Below, piece after piece: positions 38,620 through 47,434 of a DNA stretch of 64,000 nucleotides. The first letter of the stretch is position 1, and each line of letters opens with the position of its first letter. Below the pieces are notes generated by a model. The model was not told the origin of the DNA. It ran no database searches and saw nothing but the letters and a program-made list of their open reading frames with translations. The stretch spans positions 11,918-75,917 of the forward strand of contig CAZNBB010000002.1 of the NCBI GenBank assembly GCA_964571225.1, written 5' to 3'. Source of the DNA: DATFML01 sp964571225 (GTDB taxonomy: Bacteria; Pseudomonadota; Gammaproteobacteria; DATFLG01). The position numbers and the translations under genes were made by a program.

Positions 38620-38651
38620 AAAAAAAGACGGGGTGCGTGATACGCACCCCG
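38620..38651 (-). terminator. Rho-independent terminator downstream of prfC
   Basis: A perfect 10-bp stem (38629-38638 with 38642-38651) and 3-base loop is followed, reading leftward, by seven U residues (A-run 38620-38626). It fits the leftward prfC transcript. In the rightward direction only AAAA follows, so it is not a good glgC terminator. Confidence 0.8.
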
Positions 38652-38681
38652 AAAACCCACGAGTTGGAGGAGAGACGATCA

Positions 38682-38810
38682 ATGAAGCTCCCGATGTTGA
38701 GAAGCTTCGACAGTGTTAGAGCAGTATCCGTGCCAACTGCGTATTTGCCTCCATTCAACAAGTTAGCATTTGCCCCCGTGTCGGCATTCCGGCGGCGCGC
38801 ACCATCGTGA
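38682..38810 (+). CDS. Candidate 42-residue small protein
   Basis: In the 365-base space between glgC and prfC, an ATG at 38682 is preceded 8 bases upstream by a strong ribosome site GGAGGAGA (38666-38673). It opens a 42-codon frame ending in TGA, starting MKLPMLRSFDSVRAV and ending FRRRAPS. The peptide is basic with no long hydrophobic segment. Base composition is less GC-rich than neighbouring genes. The 10-bp hairpin lies 14 bases before the ribosome site. Existence as a gene is uncertain; no family recognised. Confidence 0.4.
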   Translation: MKLPMLRSFDSVRAVSVPTAYLPPFNKLAFAPVSAFRRRAPS

Positions 38811-38957
38811 CGCACCGCGCACCGGGGCAGTCCACAGCCGCCCGGCGGCGGCACTGAACGCCTCCCGGCCGCGTTCGGCACAATGTGGCCCGCCGCGTGC
38901 CGAGCAGCGCGGACCGGGACCGCCCTGGCGAAGACGGTGGCGCTGCAGTCTGCGGAA

Positions 38958-40538
<1,581 letters not shown>

Positions 40539-40607
40539 ACTCGTGCGGGGTGTTGCTGATGGAATGGACTTCAGTGGCGCATTATAGCGCGATTCGCCGC
40601 CCGGCGC

Positions 40608-41075
40608 CTATGCCAGTGCGCAGGCCAGAATGAGCGCGTCCTCCCGGCCGTCGTCCGACGGATAGTAGTTGCGGCGCACGCCCACCTCGTTGAAGCCCAT
40701 GCTCTCGTACAGATGAACGGCGGCAGCGTTGGACGGACGCACCTCCAGCAGAACCATCTCCGCCTCGTGCCGGCGGGCCAGATCCATGAGGTGAGCCAGA
40801 ATCCGACGCCCGATCCCCTTGCCCTGGGACTCGGGCCGCACACACAGATTGAGAATATGGGATTCGCCGGCGGCCACGCTCATCACGCCGTAGCCCTCGA
40901 TGACGGCCCCCCGCTCGTAGACCCAGCAGCAGTAACCCACCCGCAGGCAGTCCCTGAAGATGCCCAGGGTCCAGGGATACTCGTAGGCACGCCGCTCGAT
41001 CTCCATGATCGCCATGAGGTCGCCCTCCACCATCGGGCGCATGCGTGCATCGGGATCTTTCAGTACAGCGCTCAT
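40608..41075 (-). CDS. rimI: Ribosomal protein S18 alanine N-acetyltransferase
   Basis: GNAT enzyme that acetylates the N-terminus of S18. The 155-residue protein has the acetyl-CoA P-loop RPESQGKGIGRRIL, an ERRAYEYPWT segment typical of RimI, and LYESMGFNEVGVRRNYYP with the C-terminal Tyr. It lies 6 bases after the uracil-DNA glycosylase gene, so the two are probably cotranscribed, a pairing I know from other gammaproteobacteria. Confidence 0.93.
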   Translation of the reverse strand: MSAVLKDPDARMRPMVEGDLMAIMEIERRAYEYPWTLGIFRDCLRVGYCCWVYERGAVIEGYGVMSVAAGESHILNLCVRPESQGKGIGRRILAHLMDLARRHEAEMVLLEVRPSNAAAVHLYESMGFNEVGVRRNYYPSDDGREDALILACALA

Positions 41076-41081
41076 GGCCAG

Positions 41082-41825
41082 TCACCGTCGGCTTGTCGTG
41101 GCGACGCCGTCGTTGCCCTGGGGTTCCGCCAGCAGCCGACGGGCCATCAGCAGGTCCTGCCAGGCCTTGCGCTTTTCCGCCGGCGAGCGCAGTAGATAGG
41201 CCGGATGGTAAGTCACCACCACCGGCGTACCGGCAGTCCCATAGCTGTGCACCCGGCCCCGCAGGCGACCCAGGGGCGCGTCGGTCTTAAGCAGGTTCTG
41301 GGCGGCCACACGCCCCACCGCCAGAATCAGCCGAGGCGCCACCAGCTCGACCTGACGTTGTAGATAGGGTTCGCAGCACACCACCTCTTCCGGGCGCGGG
41401 TCGCGGTTGTTGGGTGGGCGGCATTTGAGAATATTGGCGATGTACACGGCGTCGCGCCGCAGGCCAATGGCCTGAAGCATGGCATTGAGCAGTTGCCCGG
41501 CGCGTCCCACGAAGGGCTCGCCCTGGCGGTCCTCCTCCGCGCCCGGGGCTTCTCCCACCACCATCCAGTCCGCGCTCTCATTGCCGACGCCGAAGACGGT
41601 CTGGGCGCGACTCTGGTGCAACACGCAGCGCGTGCAGCCCTGCACCGACTCCTTCAGGGACGGCCAGTCGAGCCCGGCGCCGCCGGTCGACCGGGTTGCG
41701 CCCGACTCCGCCCCGGTGCGTGCAGCCACGTCCGCGGACGATCCGGCTTCGCCGAGCGGACGCCGGGCCCACCGCTGGATGCCCATGGCATCGAGGTACG
41801 CCTGCTGCTGCACTGTCGTCGGCAT
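41082..41825 (-). CDS. Family 4 uracil-DNA glycosylase
   Basis: Iron-sulfur uracil-DNA glycosylase that excises uracil from DNA. Of 247 residues, the cluster ligands are Cys64 and Cys67 in QGCTRCVLH, Cys135 in NILKCRPPNNRDP and Cys150 or 151. The active-site GEAPGAEEDRQGEPFVG and the C-terminal TYHPAYLLR are intact. The first 55 residues are a poorly conserved linker, as in proteobacterial relatives related to phage polymerase N-termini. Confidence 0.93.
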   Translation of the reverse strand: MPTTVQQQAYLDAMGIQRWARRPLGEAGSSADVAARTGAESGATRSTGGAGLDWPSLKESVQGCTRCVLHQSRAQTVFGVGNESADWMVVGEAPGAEEDRQGEPFVGRAGQLLNAMLQAIGLRRDAVYIANILKCRPPNNRDPRPEEVVCCEPYLQRQVELVAPRLILAVGRVAAQNLLKTDAPLGRLRGRVHSYGTAGTPVVVTYHPAYLLRSPAEKRKAWQDLLMARRLLAEPQGNDGVATTSRR

Positions 41826-41844
41826 AACCGCTCCGCGCCCGAAT

Positions 41845-43395
41845 TCACACGTCCCCGAGCTGCGGGTGTTCCCTGTCCACCCGCTGCAGGATCTTGTTCA
41901 GAGCATTGATATAGGCCTTGGCCGACGCGATGACGATATCGGTGTCGGCGCCCTGGCCGTTGACGATGCGGCCGCCCTTTTCGAGCCGCACCGTAACCTC
42001 GCCCTGGGAATCCGTGCCCGAGGTGATGTTGTTCACGGAATATAACAGCAGGGTCGATCCGCTGTCGGCAATCGCCTCGATAGCCTTGAAGGTGGCATCC
42101 ACCGGTCCGCTGCCGGGCGCGCTGGCACCCTTTTCCTCGCCGTCCACCCACAGGGTCATATCGGCCCGGGGCTGCTCGCCGGTCTCGGAGCACACCCGCA
42201 TGGCCACCAGCTTGATGCGCTCGTTCTCCTGGGCGATGTCGAGTTCGGTGACCAGGGCCTGCAGGTCCTCGTCATAGATCTCGTGCTTCTTGTCGGCCAG
42301 GTCCTTGAAGCGTGTGAACGCCGCGTTGAGGTCCTCCTCGGCGGCAAAGGTCACGCCCAGTTCCGCCAGTCGGGTGCGGAACGCGTTGCGCCCTGAATGC
42401 TTGCCCAGCACCATGCGGTTGGTGGCCCAGCCCACGTCCTCGGCACGCATGATCTCGTAGGTCTCGCGACTCTTGAGCACCCCGTCCTGGTGGATCCCGG
42501 ATTCATGGGCGAAGGCGTTGGCCCCCACGATGGCCTTGTTGGGCTGCACCGCAAAACCGGTGATGCCGGAGACCAGCCGGGAGCAGGGCACGATCTGTGT
42601 GGTGTCCAGGTCCACGTCGCAAGGCACGATGTCCCGGCGGGTGCGCACGGTCATGACGATCTCTTCCAGGGCCGCATTGCCGGCCCGTTCGCCCAGGCCG
42701 TTGATGGTGCATTCCACCTGCCGCGCACCGTTCATGACCGCCGACAGGGAGTTGGCCACCGCCAGACCGAGATCGTTATGACAGTGCACGGAGAATACCG
42801 CCTTGTCGGCGTTTGGAATGCGCTCGCGCAGGGTACGGATGAGGCCGCCGAACTGCTCGGGGACGTTGTAGCCGACGGTATCGGGGATGTTCACGGTGCC
42901 GGCGCCGGCGTCGATCACCGCCTCGAGGATACGGCACAGAAAGTCGATCTCGGAACGCCCCGCATCCTCGGGCGAGAACTCCACGTCGTCCGTGAGCTGA
43001 CGGGCCTGACGCACAGCCCGCACCGCCTGCTCCAGAACCTGGTCGGGCTCCATGCGCAGCTTCATCTTCATGTGGATGGGCGAGGTGGCGATGAAGGTAT
43101 GGATGCGTGCGCGCTCGGCGTCCCGCAACGCCTCGCCGGCCCGGGCGATGTCCTTGTCCAGGGCCCGCGCCAGACCGCAGACCGTGCTGTCCTTGACCAC
43201 GCGGGCCACCGCCTGGACGGCTTCGAAGTCACCGACGCTGGCAATGGGGAAACCCGCCTCGATCACGTCCACGCGCATGCGCTCAAGCGCCTTGGCGATG
43301 CGGATCTTCTCATCCTTGGTCATGGACGCACCGGGACTCTGCTCGCCGTCCCGCAACGTCGTGTCAAAGATAATCAGTTTGTCTTTTTCGCTCAT
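41845..43395 (-). CDS. leuA: 2-isopropylmalate synthase
   Basis: First step of leucine synthesis: condenses acetyl-CoA with ketoisovalerate. The 516-residue protein has FDTTLRDGEQSPGASM with the metal Asp, SVHCHNDLGLAVAN with metal His, NGLGERAGNA, and a complete C-terminal regulatory domain (about 390-516) that normally confers leucine feedback. It is separated from pssA-ilvC-ilvH-ilvB by a 6-kb accessory block, whereas these genes commonly adjoin. No leucine-rich leader peptide was found in the 261 bases upstream. Confidence 0.96.
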   Translation of the reverse strand: MSEKDKLIIFDTTLRDGEQSPGASMTKDEKIRIAKALERMRVDVIEAGFPIASVGDFEAVQAVARVVKDSTVCGLARALDKDIARAGEALRDAERARIHTFIATSPIHMKMKLRMEPDQVLEQAVRAVRQARQLTDDVEFSPEDAGRSEIDFLCRILEAVIDAGAGTVNIPDTVGYNVPEQFGGLIRTLRERIPNADKAVFSVHCHNDLGLAVANSLSAVMNGARQVECTINGLGERAGNAALEEIVMTVRTRRDIVPCDVDLDTTQIVPCSRLVSGITGFAVQPNKAIVGANAFAHESGIHQDGVLKSRETYEIMRAEDVGWATNRMVLGKHSGRNAFRTRLAELGVTFAAEEDLNAAFTRFKDLADKKHEIYDEDLQALVTELDIAQENERIKLVAMRVCSETGEQPRADMTLWVDGEEKGASAPGSGPVDATFKAIEAIADSGSTLLLYSVNNITSGTDSQGEVTVRLEKGGRIVNGQGADTDIVIASAKAYINALNKILQRVDREHPQLGDV

Positions 43396-43607
43396 GCCCT
43401 CGCTCCGCTCGGCCGTGGTCCGGCACCCCCGACGGGCGCACCGTCACACCGGGCATCAGGATATCAAAGCAACCCGCTTTGTGCTCGCCGACCCGGGTCC
43501 GGCGACGGTGCCGACCCCACGGCTTCCCAAGGGGAGCTATTTCCGCGCCGCAGGGGGAACCCGGGGGACCCCGGGGCGCCGCCCCCCGCCAGCGCCCCCA
43601 ACAACGC

Positions 43608-43630
43608 AAAAAGGCGCCCGCAGGCGCCTT
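43608..43630 (-). terminator. Rho-independent terminator of TbpB-like gene
   Basis: A perfect 8-bp stem AAGGCGCC/GGCGCCTT (43611-43618, 43623-43630) with loop CGCA is followed leftward by five U residues (43608-43612 as A). It lies 26 bases past the stop of the secreted-protein gene and separates it from leuA. Confidence 0.8.
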
Positions 43631-43656
43631 CGCGAATCGCAACGGGAGCGCAGCGG

Positions 43657-44865
43657 CTACTGAATTCCGCCGGGTGCCGCACCCTTGCCGGCAAGAAACA
43701 CATCCGTCTGGCGCACATTGTCCCCGTTCATCACGGTGTGGATATCCACGGTTCCCCCAAGAGCGCCCGCGTTCTTGCCGAAGAAGGCGCCCTGCACCTT
43801 GCCGGTCAGGCCGTCGCTCAGCTTGTTCGACACCACATTCGCTCCGGAAATGGTACCGGACGCGGTGAATGCCACCTGCCCCACCAGATAGTCGCCGTTG
43901 CTGAGGTGCTCGATATGGGCGCCGGAGGTATCCAGGGCGCCTGTGGAGTGGCCCCAGGAGCCGTTCCAGGTACCGTGGCCGAAATCCACCGTGATCGCCA
44001 CCGGGGTGCCGTTTGCCAGCATGCTGCCTCCGTAGCTGGCCTGCACATCGCCGGCCTGCAGCTTGTCCAAGTCGAGTTGGGAGGTCGTGATGCCGGTCAC
44101 GAACTGGCCGGACCCGCCGGTGTGGTCGGGGGTGCGGTTGTAGATGATGTTGTCCACGGTCGCAAGCACGGAATAGGCGACATAACGAAGTGTGCCGTCG
44201 GACCAGGTCCCGGCCACCACATCGGGGTTCGCCGCATAGGGCAGTACACCGCTGACCTCGGATTTGTGGTCGAATCGTTCCGCCGGCGTCGCGGGCCCCA
44301 GCGCCCGATGAAAAGTGGTCTGGGTGGCACTGCCCACCATGGCATTCGCGGCCGTCTGGCCGACCGACAGGTTCTGCACCGACACCTGGGGGTACGCGCT
44401 GTCGCCGGGGTTGGTCGGGGTCACGACATAGGAGGCGCTCTGCCCTTCGGCGCCGTTGGTGGCGGCCGCCACCAAGGCCGCCACGGTGGTCTCGAAGCTG
44501 GCCGGCACCGGCCCGCCGTGATAGCCCTGCGCCCCGGTCTCGGTCTCGCTGTTTGCGGCCACATAGCCCGCGTCGCGCGCGTAAGTGGCAAAGCCGCAAG
44601 CCGCTCCGGCGACGCAGGGGCCCTGCACCGTGATGGTCGGCTTCTGGACCTGGGGCGTGTTCTCGCTGTTGCGCGGCGTGTTCTGTGTGGAAAGGTTCAG
44701 CAGCGCCACCGGGTGACCGCCTGCGGCGGGAGCCAGCACCGCCCAAGGCCCCCAGGAGTAGACGGAATCGTCATCGTGGGCCTTGTGCGTGGTGTTGGCG
44801 GCCACCGGGCCGGCAGCCAGAGCAAAGGCGATGCCGGCTGCCAGCACGCTCCTGGAACGGGTCAT
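43657..44865 (-). CDS. TbpB-barrel-like secreted protein, probable Slam/T11SS cargo
   Basis: A 402-residue exported protein. The ATG at 44865 follows a strong GGAGGAG site and gives a signal peptide (SVLAAGIAFALAAGPVAAN) without lipobox Cys, so it should be soluble rather than a lipoprotein. The C-terminal ~120 residues are beta-rich and end in QGAFFGKNAGALGGTVDI, then VFLAGK, the signature of the TbpB-like barrel seen in transferrin/haem-binding cargo proteins. The N-terminal half is Thr/Asn/Ala-rich with one Cys pair (PCVAGAACG). The upstream DUF560-type gene is its likely exporter. The ligand is unknown. Confidence 0.75.
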   Translation of the reverse strand: MTRSRSVLAAGIAFALAAGPVAANTTHKAHDDDSVYSWGPWAVLAPAAGGHPVALLNLSTQNTPRNSENTPQVQKPTITVQGPCVAGAACGFATYARDAGYVAANSETETGAQGYHGGPVPASFETTVAALVAAATNGAEGQSASYVVTPTNPGDSAYPQVSVQNLSVGQTAANAMVGSATQTTFHRALGPATPAERFDHKSEVSGVLPYAANPDVVAGTWSDGTLRYVAYSVLATVDNIIYNRTPDHTGGSGQFVTGITTSQLDLDKLQAGDVQASYGGSMLANGTPVAITVDFGHGTWNGSWGHSTGALDTSGAHIEHLSNGDYLVGQVAFTASGTISGANVVSNKLSDGLTGKVQGAFFGKNAGALGGTVDIHTVMNGDNVRQTDVFLAGKGAAPGGIQ

Positions 44866-44954
44866 GTTTGTCTCCTCCGAGGGATCGCCGGCCACCTACG
44901 CCGGCAGGCTTTCGACTGCTTAAGCAATCGCTGTGCCACAGCTTTTATGGGTAA

Positions 44955-44983
44955 TAAATACAGCCAGTTAGCTATATAAACAA
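44955..44983 (-). promoter_or_regulatory. Candidate promoter of the TbpB-like gene
   Basis: In the markedly AT-rich 289-base gap upstream of the cargo gene, reading leftward, TTGTTT (44978-44983) and TATTTA (44955-44960) are spaced by 17 bases. Each matches four of six consensus bases. No recognisable Fur box was seen. Confidence 0.35.
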
Positions 44984-45154
44984 ACGCACCGCCTTCGGCA
45001 TTGTAAATTAATTCGACTCGCCTGCCGGAGCAGGAATGGAGCAACAGACTGAAAAGTCCGGAAAATACTTAGCTTGCTCGTGATCGCATGCAATGTTGCG
45101 CCGGATATCGATGTAAATAATTCCGACGAGCGCCGTCCCATCCCTTTGCTTGGA

Positions 45155-46483
45155 TTAGAAATTCCGTGACAGGCTCAGGCTTACCTGGTGCCGTCGGTAG
45201 CGATACACCGCATCATTGGAGCGATTGTCCGTGTAACGGAAGACACCGTTGATGGACCACTTCTCCAGTCGCCCGGTGGTGAATCGATGCTTGAATCCGA
45301 TGGTCGCCTCGCGTTCCTGCTCGTCGCGCACCACACCCAGGGTGTCGACGCCGTCGTATTTGAGATCGTTGTAGTACAGACGGCCATAGATCGTACCGCC
45401 GCTCCAGGCATGCACGAACGCGGCCAGGTAACCGCCCGGACCGGTGTAGCCGAACTGATTGTCGTCGGCCGAGAAGTCGTACCAGTCCACGCCGCCCTGG
45501 ATCGCCACCTTACGCTCGTTGAAATAATGGGCGTAGGAGACGCCCGCGCGTCGATACAGCCCGTCGCGCCCGCCGTTGCCCCCCTGAATGGTGGGTCTGT
45601 CGTCCCGGTAGCTGCGCTTGGACAGGGTACCGTCCAAGGACACCTCCGCATCCTTGAACTGCCAGGTGACGCGCGGATTGAGGGAGCTGAACAACGCCAG
45701 GCCATGCCCCCCGAGCCATACATAGTCGAGTTGAACCGGCAGCGCGGCACGCCAGTGACGCAGCACCACCCACGCCGGCCCGGTACTGGCGCTCAGTACG
45801 CTGAGATCGAAGGCGTGTTGCTGGAAGTAGGAACGCTGATAGGCGTCCAGTTCACTCTGCCAGAGGAACTGTCCCACCTGCTGCCCGGCGCGAAAGCGCT
45901 TGCCGGGTTGATAGCGATGCACAACGCCGGCGGAGAGCACCACTGCGGTGTCGCTCTTGGGCAGCGAACTGGGCAGCACCGTCAGAAGCTGGCCCTGATA
46001 GGGCACAATGTCGCTGATGGGACCGATGTTCACATTGGAGTCGTACATGGTGCCGACCGAAACGAACGGCGTGAACCGGCTGGGTACGTCCAGCTTCTTC
46101 TGGTCCTCGTTGACCTGGGCCAGGAACGCCAGAATGCTCACCCGCACATTGGGCGGCACATGGGGATCCTTGAGCACCCTTTCGGCCGCCTTGCGTGCCT
46201 TGTCGTAATCGAGTGCACGGTAATAGGCGACGGCCAGTTCCAGACGTGCCCGATGCAGGTCGGGGGCATTGCTCAGGATCTGCTGGAACGCCTCGATGGC
46301 GGAAAACAGCTGGTCGCTGCGCAATGCCTTCATGCCTTTCTCGAACAGGATCTGATTGGGATCCTGGCTGGCGTCTGTCGGCTCGGCGGCTGCCGCCTGC
46401 CAGGATGCCAGCCCGATCAGCAAGGCCACGAACGCAGGGATCACGCGGCTGCGCACAGCCAGAATTTTTCTTATTGGTGACAT
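45155..46483 (-). CDS. TPR plus DUF560-type outer-membrane protein (Slam/T11SS-like)
   Basis: A 442-residue outer-membrane protein. After a signal peptide (ending near QAAAAEP) come TPR-like helices (about 35-135, including AIEAFQQILSNAPDLHRARLE-type repeats) and then a C-terminal beta-barrel (about 150-442) with alternating aromatic strands, an early TPFVSVGTMYDSNVN and a terminal Phe in LSLSRNF, the outer-membrane insertion signal. This architecture is that of Slam/NilB proteins (type XI secretion), which move TbpB-like cargo across the outer membrane. It lies directly upstream of such a cargo gene. A generic DUF560 or biofilm porin role is the alternative. Confidence 0.75.
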   Translation of the reverse strand: MSPIRKILAVRSRVIPAFVALLIGLASWQAAAAEPTDASQDPNQILFEKGMKALRSDQLFSAIEAFQQILSNAPDLHRARLELAVAYYRALDYDKARKAAERVLKDPHVPPNVRVSILAFLAQVNEDQKKLDVPSRFTPFVSVGTMYDSNVNIGPISDIVPYQGQLLTVLPSSLPKSDTAVVLSAGVVHRYQPGKRFRAGQQVGQFLWQSELDAYQRSYFQQHAFDLSVLSASTGPAWVVLRHWRAALPVQLDYVWLGGHGLALFSSLNPRVTWQFKDAEVSLDGTLSKRSYRDDRPTIQGGNGGRDGLYRRAGVSYAHYFNERKVAIQGGVDWYDFSADDNQFGYTGPGGYLAAFVHAWSGGTIYGRLYYNDLKYDGVDTLGVVRDEQEREATIGFKHRFTTGRLEKWSINGVFRYTDNRSNDAVYRYRRHQVSLSLSRNF

Positions 46484-46618
46484 TTGTGCTATCCGTCCCG
46501 GCGTCAGCGCGCCGATTTTTCTTTGTCTTGAGCCTTCTCGGGGCCACGTGGCGTACATGATAGAGGTTGCCGGCATTCTCCACAATCGGCCTGTGCCGAA
46601 CCGGACCCACGGTTGGCG

Positions 46619-46640
46619 GTCTATCTGCGAGCTGATAGAC
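46619..46640. promoter_or_regulatory. 22-base dyad between divergent genes, candidate operator
   Basis: A perfect inverted repeat GTCTATC-N8-GATAGAC lies in the 225-base divergent region between the Slam-like gene and the LapG-like gene. The arm length and 8-base spacer suit a dimeric repressor or activator. No candidate regulator gene is adjacent. Confidence 0.4.
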
Positions 46641-46708
46641 TCCGGCCAAAACCGGCCGCAGGACATGACATTACGATGCCTGCGGTGGAGAACGAACCCA
46701 GAGGCTCG

Positions 46709-47362
46709 ATGACACGTCGACTCCTTCTGCTGCTGTCGCTGTTGATCGGTTGTCTGGTCCCCCTGACCGGTACCGCCCGCGCTTCCGCCCAACCCGACAC
46801 CCTGTTCGGCTACCGGGGAACCGAAGAAACCGGCGTACGGGTCTTCCATCAATGGGTCAGGGTTCTGGAACGTCATATCCGCGATGACGTGCCGGAAGGC
46901 GACTGCAGCGAACGACGCCTCAACACCTGTCATTTGCGGCACTGGTACGCTTTTCTGCGCTCGATCCGCAAGCTTCCCAAACTGGAACAGATCCGGCGGG
47001 TCAACACCTTCGCGAACAACGTCAGGTATGTGCTGGACATCGACAACTACGGCGTTCCGGACTACTGGGCGGACGCCAAGGAATTTCTCTACAATGGCGG
47101 CGACTGCGAGGACTACGCCATCACCAAGCTGTTCTCCCTGCGATGGCTGGGTTTTCCTCCCAGTTCGGTGCGTCTGGTGGTGCTTCAGGACACCAATCTG
47201 CGCGTAGCCCATGCGGTGCTCGCCGTCTATCTGCATGGCAAGACGTACATCCTGGACAACCAGACGCAGCAGGTCGTGACGGACACGCAGATCGTGCATT
47301 ACGTACCGGTGTATGCGATCAACGAGAACCACTGGTGGCTGTATACGCCGCCACCCTCCTGA
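46709..47362 (+). CDS. LapG-like periplasmic cysteine protease (BTLCP)
   Basis: Bacterial transglutaminase-like cysteine proteinase. In Pseudomonas, LapG cleaves the giant adhesin LapA when released by the c-di-GMP receptor LapD. The ATG at 46709 follows AGAGG and gives 217 residues with a signal peptide (about 1-27). The triad reads Cys133 in GGDCEDYAITK, His168 in VAHAVLAVYL and Asp183 in ILDNQ. An ATG at 46676 is possible but less well placed. The substrate is not in the window; the gene 72 bases downstream may be its regulator. Confidence 0.88.
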   Translation: MTRRLLLLLSLLIGCLVPLTGTARASAQPDTLFGYRGTEETGVRVFHQWVRVLERHIRDDVPEGDCSERRLNTCHLRHWYAFLRSIRKLPKLEQIRRVNTFANNVRYVLDIDNYGVPDYWADAKEFLYNGGDCEDYAITKLFSLRWLGFPPSSVRLVVLQDTNLRVAHAVLAVYLHGKTYILDNQTQQVVTDTQIVHYVPVYAINENHWWLYTPPPS

Positions 47363-47434
47363 CGAGGTCCGCTCTATGCCCGATATCAACGCCTTCGCCA
47401 TGTCCGCTGCAGGTTCCCGCAGCCGGCATCATTC

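Noticed and set aside
44797..44865. AAG-type motifs (LAAGIA, LAAGPV) in the TbpB-like protein as LapG cleavage sites
   Set aside because: They fall in the hydrophobic signal peptide, not in an exposed retention module.
46644..46662. Repeated CCGGCC around AAAA upstream of the LapG-like gene
   Set aside because: Short direct repeat that can pair only weakly; no second use or conservation visible.
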